DNA of 45,539 nt from Trichodesmium sp. MAG_R03 (GCA_023356535.1 JAKQYF010000013.1:1-45539); one strand, 5' to 3'; numbered from the stretch's first letter, positions 29,400 through 39,030 are shown. The notes: generated by a model not told the origin, from the letters alone. Numbers and translations: made by a program.

Positions 29400-29456
29400 T
29401 AAGGCTTGCTAATTAAATATCAAAGCATTTACCCAAAAAAGCTAGAGCCTTATGGG
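29400..29456. repeat. Family F left-end fragment
   Basis: aaggcttgctaattaaat...aaagcatttac...gccttat resembles the first 55 bases of the element at 17887. The rest is absent. The remainder of the gap to psbU (29457-29672) shows nothing recognisable. Confidence 0.6.
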
Positions 29457-29672
29457 GGGTCAAAATCTGATGATTTAGAAATTTAATACATTCTATTCCT
29501 ACTCAACCCTCATACTATAAAGTTTCCCACTTAAATGAGGTATATCAAAAACCTTAATTAACAAGCTCTTCACCTTAAAGTATGTACCTTAACAGCATGA
29601 TAATTGCTATAAATCAGTATTACATAGCAAGACAAAAAAACTGATTAATATTTTTGATTTAATATTTAGTCT

Positions 29673-30110
29673 TTAGTCGTATGAACCAGTATTCAATCTG
29701 TAATCACCTTCAACATATACATCAGCAGTTGAAGTCACTGTAAAGTTTTCAAGATTTTTTTCTAAACGCTCTTTTTGCTCTTTAGTTAGACCAGGCACTT
29801 TTAGTACATCCCTTACATTTTTATAAGGAGTCTTCTTAGCACGCTTTATTATTGCCGCACCTATAGTTGGATACATTCCCGGTAATTTACGAAAGCTTCG
29901 TAGAGGACTATTGTTAAGATCGAGCTTTTCTCCAATCTCTCCTAATTTCTTGTCTGCCTTGTTAACCTTTCCTGATTCTACTGCTAAAATTGATGCTGAG
30001 GGCCATGCAGTTAAATTTAAGTTACCTGCATAAGCTTTGTCAGATGGTATTAATCCTAAACAGCCTAAGCATAATCCAAAAATTGCCAATAATAGACCTA
30101 TTTTTTTCAT
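29673..30110 (-). CDS. psbU: Photosystem II 12 kDa extrinsic protein PsbU
   Basis: 145-residue precursor. The signal peptide (residues 1-28, ending DKAYA) targets the thylakoid lumen. The mature protein has the helix-hairpin-helix-like PsbU core: KLDLNNSPLRSFRKLPGMYP, AAIIKRAKKTPYKNVRDVLK and GLTKEQKERLEKNLENFTVT. The C-terminus (YRLNTGSYD) corresponds to the usual GGDRYNNGxYK end. PsbU stabilises the oxygen-evolving manganese cluster with PsbO and PsbV. gggag lies shortly before the start. Compared with typical PsbU, the segment between the signal peptide and core is slightly lengthened. Confidence 0.93.
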   Translation of the reverse strand: MKKIGLLLAIFGLCLGCLGLIPSDKAYAGNLNLTAWPSASILAVESGKVNKADKKLGEIGEKLDLNNSPLRSFRKLPGMYPTIGAAIIKRAKKTPYKNVRDVLKVPGLTKEQKERLEKNLENFTVTSTADVYVEGDYRLNTGSYD

Positions 30111-30484
30111 TATCGTGTTTCTCCCGGTATTCGATATATAATAGTATAGTCTTGCCAGAATCTAGCTTAAATATTTGAGATGTTACAAAGTTTAACTCTG
30201 AATCTTATCTATAAGATAGATTTACTGCTATTGATAAGCTAATAACTAATCATTAATAGTTTACTTTATAACACTTAAGCCAACTTTGAGCATTAGATAT
30301 TAATATATTAATTTTTCTCATTACATTATAATAACGAGGACAGTTTCACTCTAGAAATAAGGAAAAGCTACTCTAACCTATATATTTTTCGTAACCAACC
30401 TAGACAATTAAATATCCCTTTTCCAATATTAGTTCTCATCTCTTCGGATTAGAATGCCGGGTTTCTCTCCTATTAAGCTAAATT
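30111..30484. other. psbU upstream region
   Basis: AT-rich, no gene. On the minus strand a TATACT-like box lies about 30-40 bases before the psbU start, a candidate promoter without a clear -35 box. The rest, up to the cyclase stop, has no recognisable element. Confidence 0.4.
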
Positions 30485-31471
30485 TTAATTTTCTTGAGAC
30501 AATAACTTTTTGCCCAAAAAATTTTTAAGATGGTCAAAAGTACCAGCATAAGTTATGGTTGGACTATCATAGCCTTTGAGATGTACCTTATACTGCCTAA
30601 ATGTTTCATGAACATTTTTTAGTTCAGATATATGGTTATAAGTTTCTTCTCCTAAAGCTATATCCATACTAATTTCTTTAGTAGATGATTCTAGACGAAA
30701 TGCTGCATTAACAGTATCCCCCAAAGCAGTATAATCTGAGCGTTCACTACTACCGGAATTGCCTACCATTGCATAACCTGTGTTGACTCCAACTCCCACT
30801 CTTAAAGGAAAAGGTAAAGGATAAGCCTTGCTTAGTTCCCGTGTAACTTCATGCAAATCTTTCAGAGTCTGAAAAATCGGGATCATTTCTGTGCTTTTAA
30901 CTTCCTCAGCTCCATGAAACCAAACAGCCATAATCGCATCTCCAATATACTTATCTACCCAACTACCATTCCTCCTAATAATATCTCCAGCTCTGCGAAA
31001 CCAACTACCTATTACTTCAGACAACAGCTTTTCATCTAATTTTCTAGTTAGAGCTGTAAAATCTCGGATATCCATCACCATCACCGAAATTAACCTACGA
31101 ACGTGTAAGGTAGCTGTAAAATCTTGAGTATCAATATCGACTCCTGATTCTATATCAATTTTCAGGTTGGGACAACAAAATTTTAGTTCTGTTTGACCAA
31201 ATAGCAAATAATCTGCATCTTTTAAAATAACAGGTATGCTAACACGACGGCCATTTATGAAAGAACCATTACGACTACCTAAGTCTATTAGATAAAAATT
31301 TCCCGTTTCCATCTGCTGTATCATAGCATGGTGGCGAGATATCCATTTATCAGTTAGCACAAAAGTGTTATCTTTACCTCTACCAATAGTCCAACAATTA
31401 TTTCCAACTAGAGGTAGATAGCGATCGCCTACTTCAGTACGAAGCACCAGATGAGGAGGTTGCAAAGTCAC
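30485..31471 (-). CDS. FHA domain - class III adenylate/guanylate cyclase
   Basis: 328 residues. The N-terminal forkhead-associated domain (residues about 10-100) has WTIGRGKDN, SRHHA and DLGSRNGSFING, the phosphothreonine-binding loops. The C-terminal class III cyclase domain (about 125-300) keeps the metal ligands Asp134 (MDIRDFT) and Asp178 (YIGDAIMAVW) and the transition-state pair Asn255/Arg259 (GDTVNAAFRLE). Lys174 and Asp252, the usual adenine-selecting pair, point to cAMP rather than cGMP. It should join a Ser/Thr-kinase phospho-signal to cAMP production in the cytoplasm (inference). No membrane segment. ATG at 31471. Confidence 0.93.
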   Translation of the reverse strand: MTLQPPHLVLRTEVGDRYLPLVGNNCWTIGRGKDNTFVLTDKWISRHHAMIQQMETGNFYLIDLGSRNGSFINGRRVSIPVILKDADYLLFGQTELKFCCPNLKIDIESGVDIDTQDFTATLHVRRLISVMVMDIRDFTALTRKLDEKLLSEVIGSWFRRAGDIIRRNGSWVDKYIGDAIMAVWFHGAEEVKSTEMIPIFQTLKDLHEVTRELSKAYPLPFPLRVGVGVNTGYAMVGNSGSSERSDYTALGDTVNAAFRLESSTKEISMDIALGEETYNHISELKNVHETFRQYKVHLKGYDSPTITYAGTFDHLKNFLGKKLLSQEN

Positions 31472-31523
31472 GACAGTGGTATTTATGGTAACACAAGTTA
31501 TGAACCTGTGAATTCTCTTTTTT

Positions 31524-32190
31524 TTGACATTCTGCCCGCGCCTTTAGGCGCAGGGATCACTACTGAGCTGAACTCCTCAGCAGCTTGACCTCTCATAGGC
31601 TGATCCTACCTGGGCGGTAGTCTTACAAAAGCTTTCAGGTCCGTTTTTTGTCTCCGAATGCTCTCCGGCGACTAAAATATAGGAATAAAGATAACGCTCT
31701 GGCTCGGTTGTTAAATATTTTGCCACTTTTTTATGGACTTCATCTATGAGGTTTTTGATTCTAATAAACAACCTATTAATTTTCTAGCTTATTCGGTGTC
31801 TTTTGTCTTGATTTTTACGATCTTTTCATATGGTCTTAGCTCTTATTAGTTTGTCAATATGCTGCCCCAACCAAAAGATTCTAGTAATATTCCGATTGCC
31901 TATATCAATAAACTTTTCTCCATCAAATCCCGTTAAAAAACTGCAAACACCAGGGTATAGTCCAATGATGGATTGCCTGTTAGATTTTTCTGATTTAAAC
32001 TCTACTGGAAATAGGTCAAACTAGCTGGATCTTGACCAACTCTACTTCTCCAATAAGTCCAATCACTGTTTAAGGATAATTTCCTCTTTTTGCGCCATGC
32101 CCGAAATATATCATAACCTCTAAAACAATTGTTTGGTTTTCACGAATTATTTTACTGGATAATTTATCTAGAAAATCTTTTTAGGAATTG
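31524..32190 (-). pseudogene. Rearranged tnpB remnant with family C end
   Basis: Read on the minus strand, pieces of TnpB occur in order: IIRENQTIVLE near 32150, then SFLTGFDGEKFIDIGNRN, LGQHIDKLIRAK, IKNLIDEVHKKVAKYLTTEP, and directly the C-terminal ILVAGEHSETKNG. The middle catalytic part is deleted between LTTEPERYL and ILVAGEH. The family C terminus (ttgacattctgcccgcgcct) follows at 31524. The 31674-31950 part is close to 39820-40090, so the two remnants come from the same subfamily. Confidence 0.8.
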
Positions 32191-32239
32191 GGCCACAAGT
32201 ATAATCTAGATTTTACACTCCTAAATAATATATATGTTA

Positions 32240-32430
32240 GATTGTAACTTGACATTCTCCCGACGCTGCTCTTAGGAGACAGTGCGGGATTCCCTAGCAA
32301 TGATTTTAGGGGATTTCTGCTTCATAGCACCCGTATATACGAGATTTGCTCTCTTCGGGTCTGACGATCGCTCCACAGACTGACACTGCGAGTCCCGCAG
32401 CCAAAATGTTTATGCTTGTGTTTATGTCCC
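32240..32430. mobile_element. Possible IS200/IS605 end remnant
   Basis: ttgacattctcccgacgctg...ttaggagac resembles the family C start (ttgacatcctcccc), with several small hairpins (for example ctcttcgggtctg). No transposase piece attached. Confidence 0.45.
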
Positions 32431-32460
32431 TCATTCTAACAGATTATTTGTAAAACCGCA

Positions 32461-32523
32461 AGATTGATTGGCATTCATCCCGACGCTCCCCTACGGGATA
32501 GCGCGGGTCTTCTGCCAACATTT
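32461..32523. repeat. Family D inverted-repeat element, copy 2
   Basis: gattgattggcattcatccc ... gcgcgggtcttctgccaaca, the reverse complement of the copy at 9717-9776. Confidence 0.75.
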
Positions 32524-32531
32524 AGATAATT

Positions 32532-32878
32532 AGGGTTTGCTGAAAAAGTATTTTAAGGAGCACAGGAGTAGGTAGGGACATAAAGTATTTTAAGGAGCAC
32601 AGGAGTAGGTAGGGACATTTCGCTACGCGACATGTTTGCGCAGCATTCCGTCAGGAAAACGCATTTTTGTTATGCAACGTCCCTAAAGAGGAACAGGGAA
32701 GGTATAAATAAAGTAGTCGGACACACTTGTCCCTTGATTTTTATGCCATGGGAGTGCCCGAAATCCTAACTTTTTCAGCCTTTTACCACCGAACTTCTGG
32801 TACTTTTTGCTGAAAAGAAAAAATAACACTAAAGCCTTTATATGTCAATGCTTTTCTCATTAATCAGCAAGCCCGAAT
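32532..32878. repeat. Family F element, complete, with nested family B
   Basis: Begins gggtttgctgaaaaagtatt and ends attaatcagcaagccc, so the outer 11 bases are inverted repeats, flanked by AATTA-like sequence on both sides. A family B copy at 32609-32686 (gtagggacattt...caacgtcccta) is nested inside. A 37-bp stretch (aagtattttaaggagcac...) is tandemly duplicated at about 32546-32619. Colinear, inverted, with 17887-18168. Confidence 0.8.
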
Positions 32879-32922
32879 TAGTAATTTTGGAACGCAAACT
32901 ATAAACCCTCTTAAATTTTGTT

Positions 32923-33651
32923 TTAGGCCACAAAAGCAATCAACAAAAACAGACTATCAACTATAATTGTACTCAATACTGCTCCACCAAATGCCCACCA
33001 ACATAACTTTTTAGACTGCAAAGGCAAAAGACCAGAAAACAATAGAATTCCCACTAACAAAATAATCCATGTTATGCCCCAGGAAGTACGCACTTTAGTT
33101 AAAGCATCTTGAAATACTTCTAAAGCCATTTCTGATTGAACTATCATCAAACTCCGCCAATAAGGAATCAGGCCAGTTATATAGAAATATCCGTCTGTAA
33201 CTGCTGTGCCTAGTAGAGAGCCTAAATAAAAACAGTTCCCTACCATTTCTCTATTGTGGCTTAAACACCATAATGCCCAAGGTACAAACATTGCTTCAAC
33301 TGGTAAATGAAGAAATGGTTCCTGTCGCAGCCAACCCCAGTATATCGAACCTGTGAACCAAATCCAAGTAAATCCTAATAATAAATCACCCCATAAATTA
33401 GTGGATCTCTTTCTCAGTAATTTTAAACTTAGCCATAACCAAAATCCTGTCATAGCTAAACTTAACCAAGGTAGTTGACGTACCATTGGAGCTTGAAAGA
33501 ATACTGGCACTGTCACTAGAAATATAGCAGCACTAAATACAGCCCACTTTTGGCGAATTTTAATTTTTTCTAAAACAAAAGCAAGAAAAATTTTTTCCTG
33601 CTTTTCTGGAAAAAATTCCTCTATTTTAACAAAAAAAGTATTTTTAAACAA
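32923..33651 (-). CDS. DUF3120 family membrane protein
   Basis: 242 residues with about six membrane helices. Blocks VTVPVFFQAPMVRQLPWLSL, WGDLLLGFTWIWFTGSIYWG and GNCFYLGSLLGTAVTDGYFY match a cyanobacterial/plastid-lineage family known as DUF3120, as I recall it. Function unknown. The first 35 residues are hydrophilic and variable; the ATG at 33651 is retained, although a start nearer residue 35 cannot be excluded. It is isolated between repeats and uppP. Confidence 0.75.
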   Translation of the reverse strand: MFKNTFFVKIEEFFPEKQEKIFLAFVLEKIKIRQKWAVFSAAIFLVTVPVFFQAPMVRQLPWLSLAMTGFWLWLSLKLLRKRSTNLWGDLLLGFTWIWFTGSIYWGWLRQEPFLHLPVEAMFVPWALWCLSHNREMVGNCFYLGSLLGTAVTDGYFYITGLIPYWRSLMIVQSEMALEVFQDALTKVRTSWGITWIILLVGILLFSGLLPLQSKKLCWWAFGGAVLSTIIVDSLFLLIAFVA

Positions 33652-34382
33652 TGTTTTTTTTAAATTTTTACTTAACTTTATTTTATTTAATATATCATGT
33701 TTTATGCCCTCTTAGGGCATCCTTAAAAGACTAATAACATCTTTATCCCCATAGGGAGTATTTGTTAGTAATATTTAAGAAGTAGTTTTAGTTAAGCCAC
33801 TAATTTATTTGACTAAGCAAAGCAGGTGATTTTCGGTATTGGTAAATCAAGCTATCCAATCTAAATTTGTAAAGTATAAAATGCTTTCAGAGTAAAAGTT
33901 ATACTACTTATCAAAAATAATGCTACCCTTGTCCTTGGAGGGCAATAAAAATAACTAGAGAAATTACAGAGATTAGTTAACCATGAAATTAGGTTAGGAA
34001 CATAAATTAAATAAGACCGGAAATTTTTAGTTTGTGTCTGGGAAATCTCTTGAGCGTAATTGATTTTCTCCGGCTTTATTTTCTTCTCATTCCTTTAATA
34101 GATAGGATTTAGAAATAGAAAATCTTTTGATATACTTGGATTTTCTATATATTATTTGTTGGAGGAAATACTTGATATTATTGGTAACTTCGGTTACGAA
34201 CGGATTGTTATTTTTCCAAGGTTCCAAGTATAGTAGTACTTTTGAGAATTTGTATAATCTACTTATAGCAATTCTGTTTAAGTTGCAATATTTTAGTCGC
34301 AGTTAGAAGCTAGAATTGATCTATGATAAAATTATAACAACTAATTTAGGATTGCTATATAGTTCTAGGAAAATGCTAGTTA
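33652..34382. other. Gene-free 730-base region before uppP
   Basis: AT-rich. A small hairpin atgccctcttagggcat lies at about 33704 upstream of the DUF3120 gene. A 24-codon open stretch at about 34157 (EEILDIIGNFGYERIV) may be a gene trace but has no start or homologue I recognise. No other element seen. Confidence 0.45.
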
Positions 34383-35321
34383 ATGAGATTTTTCTATGCA
34401 GTCATTTTCAGCGCTCTAATCTTTATCTCTCTAGAAAAAGTAGGCCAATCATTATCATCTAACTCCATAATTGCCTCTGAACAGTTGACTATTTTTCAGG
34501 CAGTTATCCTAGGAATGATACAAGGCTTGACAGAATTTGTCCCGATTAGTAGTACTGCTCATCTCAAGATTATCCCTGTAGTTCTTGGTTGGGGAGACCC
34601 TGGCTTAGCTTTTATTGCAGTTATTCAGCTAGGTAGCATTGTTTCGGTTATTTGGTATTTCTGGAATGACTTGACACAAATTACAGTTGGTGCTTATAAG
34701 TCCATAGTTAAATCAGATCACCAGTCACAAGACTTGAAAATGGCAGTTGGTATAGGGCTAGGTACTATACCAATAGTATTTCTTGGTTTACTAATTAAAG
34801 TATTTATTCCAGATTTTGAGAACTCTCCTCTGCGAAGTACAGTAGCGATCGCTATAGCCTCAATAGTGATGGCCTTGTTATTAAGTATGGCAGAACTAAT
34901 TGGTAGGCGGAAACGTAACTTTGAAAAACTAGATCTTAAAGATGGCATACTAATGGGTATGGCTCAAGCATTAGCATTAATTCCGGGAGTATCTCGTTCT
35001 GGCTCGACTATTACAGGGGGGTTATTTATGGGATTAGAAAGAGCTACAGCAGCACGATTTTCTTTTTTACTGGGGCTTCCGGCAATTACTTTAGCTGGTT
35101 TAGTTGAATTAAAAACTCTTTTAGATGAAGGGTTTGGAGATGTGGGTTTGGTGCCAACTATAACTGGAATTCTTTCTGCTATTATTTTTTCTTATGTTGC
35201 AATTGCTTGGTTGATTAAATACTTACAAACTCAGGATACCTGGATATTTGTTTGGTACAGATTAGCTTTTGGAGTCTTAATTCTAACAGGGATCAGTGGT
35301 GGTATATTGCAAAATATATAA
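34383..35321 (+). CDS. uppP: Undecaprenyl-diphosphatase
   Basis: The 312-residue BacA/UppP membrane phosphatase that recycles undecaprenyl pyrophosphate for peptidoglycan and surface polysaccharide synthesis. The active-site motifs are QGLTEFVPISSTAHL (Gly of the usual SSTGHL is Ala) and LIPGVSRSGSTITGGL. About eight helices. The N-terminus has an extra hydrophobic segment (MRFFYAVIFSALIFISL) before the usual start, as in other cyanobacterial UppP. ATG at 34383. A family A element follows three bases after the stop. Confidence 0.95.
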   Translation: MRFFYAVIFSALIFISLEKVGQSLSSNSIIASEQLTIFQAVILGMIQGLTEFVPISSTAHLKIIPVVLGWGDPGLAFIAVIQLGSIVSVIWYFWNDLTQITVGAYKSIVKSDHQSQDLKMAVGIGLGTIPIVFLGLLIKVFIPDFENSPLRSTVAIAIASIVMALLLSMAELIGRRKRNFEKLDLKDGILMGMAQALALIPGVSRSGSTITGGLFMGLERATAARFSFLLGLPAITLAGLVELKTLLDEGFGDVGLVPTITGILSAIIFSYVAIAWLIKYLQTQDTWIFVWYRLAFGVLILTGISGGILQNI

Positions 35322-35323
35322 AT

Positions 35324-35454
35324 CAGGACTTACGCAAAGGCACTATATATAGAGCCTTGGTGCCTTACGAAGTTCGCTTTTCAAGTCGCGAAGTGTTCGC
35401 TCCGTTTTGCGTCAGCAAAACAGACCCTACCAATAGCGTTCATGGGTAAGTCCT
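35324..35454. repeat. Family A MITE-like element (type 2, inverted)
   Basis: Ends caggacttacgc and gggtaagtcct; interior ctatatatagagcc...cctaccaata plus a long palindromic module (gttcgcttttcaagtcgcga). Flanks TAAAT/TCAAT are a near-match duplication. It begins three bases after the uppP stop. Confidence 0.85.
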
Positions 35455-35461
35455 ATCAATA

Positions 35462-35590
35462 ATTGATATTCTCTCCTGTCTAAAGGCGAGTAGGTTTCCA
35501 TCCACCTAATAGTTATCCAAATCAAATAAAGATAACTGTATAGGTTCAAAATGGGTTGATGTCTCAAAGGCTGCTGCTACCTTGACCCTA
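35462..35590 (-). mobile_element. Degraded family C (IS200/IS605) end
   Basis: ttgatattctctcctgtcta...gggttgatgtctcaaaggct keeps the order of the family C right end but has diverged and lost hairpin pairing. The remaining 35591-35758 stretch before apcD shows nothing else. Confidence 0.55.
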
Positions 35591-35758
35591 GTTAACACAA
35601 TAGTAAGGCAATAATATCTGAAATGTCTTTTTTTATTTTCCTGAAAGGGAAGCCTTGAGACCTTATTTCTTGGTCAAAACTGAACAAAAAATTGTTGGTA
35701 AGGATTTAGTGGTCAAATCCCTACCCAGAGACAAACAAAGCTACCAAAAGAAAAAAAA

Positions 35759-36244
35759 TTAAGACATTGCTTGAATAATATAGTCAAAATAAGGAGCAGC
35801 TTCTTTAGTATCTTCTTCGTCAAGTAAAGCAAGACTTGCTTCCTTTAAACAACGAATTGATTCTACCATTCCAGGAACAGGTACACCAAGAGAATTATAC
35901 ATTTCCCGAACACCAATCAAGCCAATACTTTCAATGGGACCTTTATCCCCAGCTAATATCCCATAAGTGATCAAACGCAGGTACCAACCATAGTCCCGGA
36001 GACATAAAGCACGTTCACGTTGACCAAAAGCATTACCACCAGGAGCAATAAAATCTGGACGCTTACGCCATAATTCCTGACTAGCTTTGTCCACAATTTT
36101 TTTCTCATTTTCAGAAAGCTCCTTAGCAATCTTGACACGCTTCTCACCTGTTTCTAAAAAAGTATTTATGGTTTGAAGTTCCCCACTACTGGGGTAACGT
36201 AATTCATCATCTGCTTTGAGAATAACTTGGCTAACTACACTCAT
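35759..36244 (-). CDS. apcD: Allophycocyanin alpha-B subunit ApcD
   Basis: 161 residues, the terminal-emitter phycobiliprotein of the phycobilisome core that passes energy mainly to photosystem I. The bilin is attached to Cys81 in [19 protein letters not shown]. The N-terminal [20 protein letters not shown] and the end [11 protein letters not shown] are characteristic of ApcD rather than ApcA. Length is exactly the family norm. Stands apart from the main apc operon, as usual. Confidence 0.96.
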   Translation of the reverse strand: MSVVSQVILKADDELRYPSSGELQTINTFLETGEKRVKIAKELSENEKKIVDKASQELWRKRPDFIAPGGNAFGQRERALCLRDYGWYLRLITYGILAGDKGPIESIGLIGVREMYNSLGVPVPGMVESIRCLKEASLALLDEEDTKEAAPYFDYIIQAMS

Positions 36245-36393
36245 AATTATCGAAAATTTTCAGGGTTATATTTCATTTTGAGTATAGAATATAAGTTAGC
36301 TCCTAGTCTAATTCCTAGCTATGAAGTTTCCGTTCTAATCTCCGATTAAAGAATAGAGAACATCACTTAAAAACAATATGAATGTTACAAGTA

Positions 36394-36503
36394 CAGGACT
36401 TACGCAGAAACTAGGTTTATCTATGATCTATAAAATTTTGTAGTTTGAGCAACAATAGTCAGGGTTATAAACTAGTTTTCTTGGTTGGTTGGCGTAAGTC
36501 CTG
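36394..36503. repeat. Family A MITE-like element (type 3) with AAGTA duplication
   Basis: Ends caggacttacgcag and ggcgtaagtcctg. AAGTA at 36389-36393 and 36504-36508 is a perfect direct duplication. Interior resembles the inverse of 9340-9453. Confidence 0.9.
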
Positions 36504-36827
36504 AAGTAATTAAGACATAAGACTAAAATAATTATTGACAGGAAAAACAGAAACTAAGCACAAATCTAATCAAAACGCTGATTTATTTGTATTTAAATGG
36601 TGAGTCTAGCCTACTTTTGTCAAGTCAACGTTATTTTGGTCCTAGTTCGTTGAGATGCGAAGCAAGTTCCGACATTTATATATTCGGCATTAAACAGGGA
36701 AAGAGATTTAAAAAGCTAGTGTGCCGAATGCACAAAGCTTAAATAACCCGGCAAGGCCAACTTTACACTACAGTAGGAGCTTTTTAGATAAACTTTAATT
36801 TGGTATGAAATTTTAAATAAAATCTAT

Positions 36828-36917
36828 AAAATCCATAATTTTTTTGAAAGAACTTAGATAATATGGAGTTTAAGCAATTTAATTTGTGTAGATAATAAAA
36901 TCCTCATTCCTAAGTGA
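36828..36917. repeat. Family G conserved hairpin element, copy 2
   Basis: Colinear with 9224-9315 and in the same direction. It ends 17 bases before the rlmD TTG start, so in the rlmD transcript it would lie in the 5' leader. The stretch 36504-36827 before it has no recognisable gene. Confidence 0.7.
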
Positions 36918-36934
36918 ACAGGAACTTTAAATAA

Positions 36935-38392
36935 TTGGCAATATCAGTTTGGCAACAAGGTCAGCTACTAGAAATAAGGATCACAGATTTAACAGATAGT
37001 GGTGATGGAGTAGGTCGCTATGATGATCAAGTTATATTTGTGCCTGATACAGTTCCAGGCGATCGCCTACTTGTCCGCCTGACAAGAGTCAAGCCTAAAT
37101 ATGCCTATGGGAAACTACATCAACTGCTAGAAAAGTCTGAGCAACGGATCAAACCTTACTGTATTGTTGCGGATAAATGTGGTGGCTGTCAATGGCAACA
37201 TATTAGTTATGAATATCAGCTTCAAGCAAAACAAAATCAAGTTATTCAAGCTTTAGAAAGAATAGGGGGGTTTAAATCACCAGAAGTTGATCCTACTTTA
37301 GCATCTGCATCACCTTTTGGATACCGCAACAAAGTTACATATCCTCTAAGTATTTCTAGTCAAGGTGAGGTGAAAGTAGGTTATTATCAAAAAGGTAGCC
37401 ATAAATTGATTAATTTAAATCAATGCCCGATTCAAGACCAACGTTTTAACCCTTTGCTAAAAGAGATAAAACAGGATATTACTAGGCGAAAATGGAAAAT
37501 ATATGATGAACATAAACATATAGGTATTTTACGTCATTTATCTTTGAGGATAGGAGAAAAAACTGGGGAAATTTTATTAACTTTGGTGGTTAATGGCACT
37601 CAAGAAAATCTAGAAAAGTTATTACCAGGCATTACAGTTCAAGCTCAAAAATGGTTGGAAGATTATTCTCGGTTAGTAGGTGTTTGTTTGAACTATAACT
37701 CTAAGGGGACAAATACTATTTTTGGTCAACAAACTGTTTGTGTTGCTGGAAGGTTTTATGGACACGAAAAGTTTAATGGTTTAGAATTTCAATTGACTCC
37801 TGATACTTTTTTTCAAGTAAATACAAAGACAACTGAAAAGTTAATAGAAGTAGTTCTTCAAGAGTTGGCTTTGAGTGGATCTGAAATTATTGTTGATGCT
37901 TATTGTGGAGTCGGTACTTTCTCTTTATCTCTGGCAAAATATTTACAGCAAGTTGATATGAGCCATAATGACTCTCTGGAGATAGTAACAGAAGATTTAT
38001 CAGAAATAAGACTTAGAAAAAGTATGGTCATTGGTTTAGAAGTGCAACCAGTGGCTATTCAGCAAGCTAAGTATAATGCTAAGATTAATCACTTGACAAA
38101 TGTACGCTTTTATGATGGAAAAGTTGAGAGTTTGTTGCCTCAGTTGGAGGTCAAACCAGATGTAGTTTTGTTAGACCCACCAAGGAAAGGTTGCGATCGC
38201 TCTGTTTTAGAGACTTTGCTGGAAATTATACCTGAGCGTATTGTTTATATTAGTTGTAAACCTGCTACTTTAGCTCGTGATTTGAAATTCCTCTGTTCAA
38301 CTGGTAAATATTATTTGAGCAAGGTACAACCTGTAGACTTTTTTCCTCAGACTACTCATGTTGAGTGTGCTGCATTTTTAGTAAAGTTATAA
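36935..38392 (+). CDS. rlmD: 23S rRNA (uracil-5-)-methyltransferase RlmD
   Basis: The 485-residue RumA/TrmA-family enzyme that makes 5-methyluridine in 23S rRNA with SAM. A TRAM RNA-binding domain fills residues 1-60. Four cysteines (76, 82, 85 in CGGCQWQH, and 164) should hold a 4Fe-4S cluster. The methyltransferase core has DAYCGVGTFSL (SAM), DPPRKGCD, catalytic Cys441 in YISCKPATLARDL and Glu477 in HVECAAFL. An insert of about 20 residues follows the SAM motif (QQVDMSHNDSLEIVTEDLSE). RlmD or RlmCD specificity cannot be decided. TTG at 36935, nine bases after agga, is the best start. Confidence 0.9.
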   Translation: MAISVWQQGQLLEIRITDLTDSGDGVGRYDDQVIFVPDTVPGDRLLVRLTRVKPKYAYGKLHQLLEKSEQRIKPYCIVADKCGGCQWQHISYEYQLQAKQNQVIQALERIGGFKSPEVDPTLASASPFGYRNKVTYPLSISSQGEVKVGYYQKGSHKLINLNQCPIQDQRFNPLLKEIKQDITRRKWKIYDEHKHIGILRHLSLRIGEKTGEILLTLVVNGTQENLEKLLPGITVQAQKWLEDYSRLVGVCLNYNSKGTNTIFGQQTVCVAGRFYGHEKFNGLEFQLTPDTFFQVNTKTTEKLIEVVLQELALSGSEIIVDAYCGVGTFSLSLAKYLQQVDMSHNDSLEIVTEDLSEIRLRKSMVIGLEVQPVAIQQAKYNAKINHLTNVRFYDGKVESLLPQLEVKPDVVLLDPPRKGCDRSVLETLLEIIPERIVYISCKPATLARDLKFLCSTGKYYLSKVQPVDFFPQTTHVECAAFLVKL

Positions 38393-38534
38393 TACAAATT
38401 CTAAAAACTCAATTCCTGAATTTCAACTGTAGAAGTTACAAGAAAAATTAAAGGTTAATATTAGCACTGACATAGTGCTTTAAACTCTGGCATTATTTAA
38501 GGTATAAGTAACTTTTAAGTTTGAGGATAATTAA

Positions 38535-38870
38535 ATGAGCTTTTCCATTCAATCTCTATATACTTGGTATCGTAATACTATCCGTAATCCTAAATATCGT
38601 TGGTGGGTTATTGCTGGAACATTAGCTTATGTATTGAGTCCTTTTGATATTTCTCCAGATTTTATCCCAATTATTGGACAAGTTGATGATATTGCTATCG
38701 TAACTCTTTTAGTTGCAGAAGTTTCTCAGATGGTAGTTGATTTTATTAAATTGCGTCGGGGCCAAGATACACAAGTAGTATCTAATATGAATAACCAAGG
38801 CTCAACTACTACCAAGGATACAATTGATGTAAATGTAGTTTCTGTACCATCAACACAGAAAGAAGAATAA
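38535..38870 (+). CDS. YkvA / DUF1232 family small membrane protein
   Basis: 111 residues. The DUF1232 block spans residues about 20-65 with YVLSPFDISPDFIPIIGQVDDIAIV, the family's LxPxDxxPDxxPxxGxxDD pattern. The C-terminal 35 residues are hydrophilic and Ser/Thr/Asn-rich. Function unknown. Start at the ATG after gaggata. It follows rlmD by 142 bases on the same strand but is probably a separate unit. Confidence 0.88.
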   Translation: MSFSIQSLYTWYRNTIRNPKYRWWVIAGTLAYVLSPFDISPDFIPIIGQVDDIAIVTLLVAEVSQMVVDFIKLRRGQDTQVVSNMNNQGSTTTKDTIDVNVVSVPSTQKEE

Positions 38871-38948
38871 CTGTAAATATATCAAGGTTAATTAAGAGTA
38901 GAATCACTTTTGAAGCATTTTTTTTCCTAGGAATATTTGTTATGACCA

Positions 38949-39030
38949 AGACTTACGCACCAACGGCCATATCTAGTGGGGTTTAATGGCCGTTAACCCC
39001 TACAAATAGGGTATTGTCTACGAGTTAGGA
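38949..39030. repeat. Family A remnant (type 5)
   Basis: agacttacgcaccaac...gttaacccctac matches the inverse of the 45245 copy. The right end has decayed into the RTX leader duplication. Confidence 0.6.
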
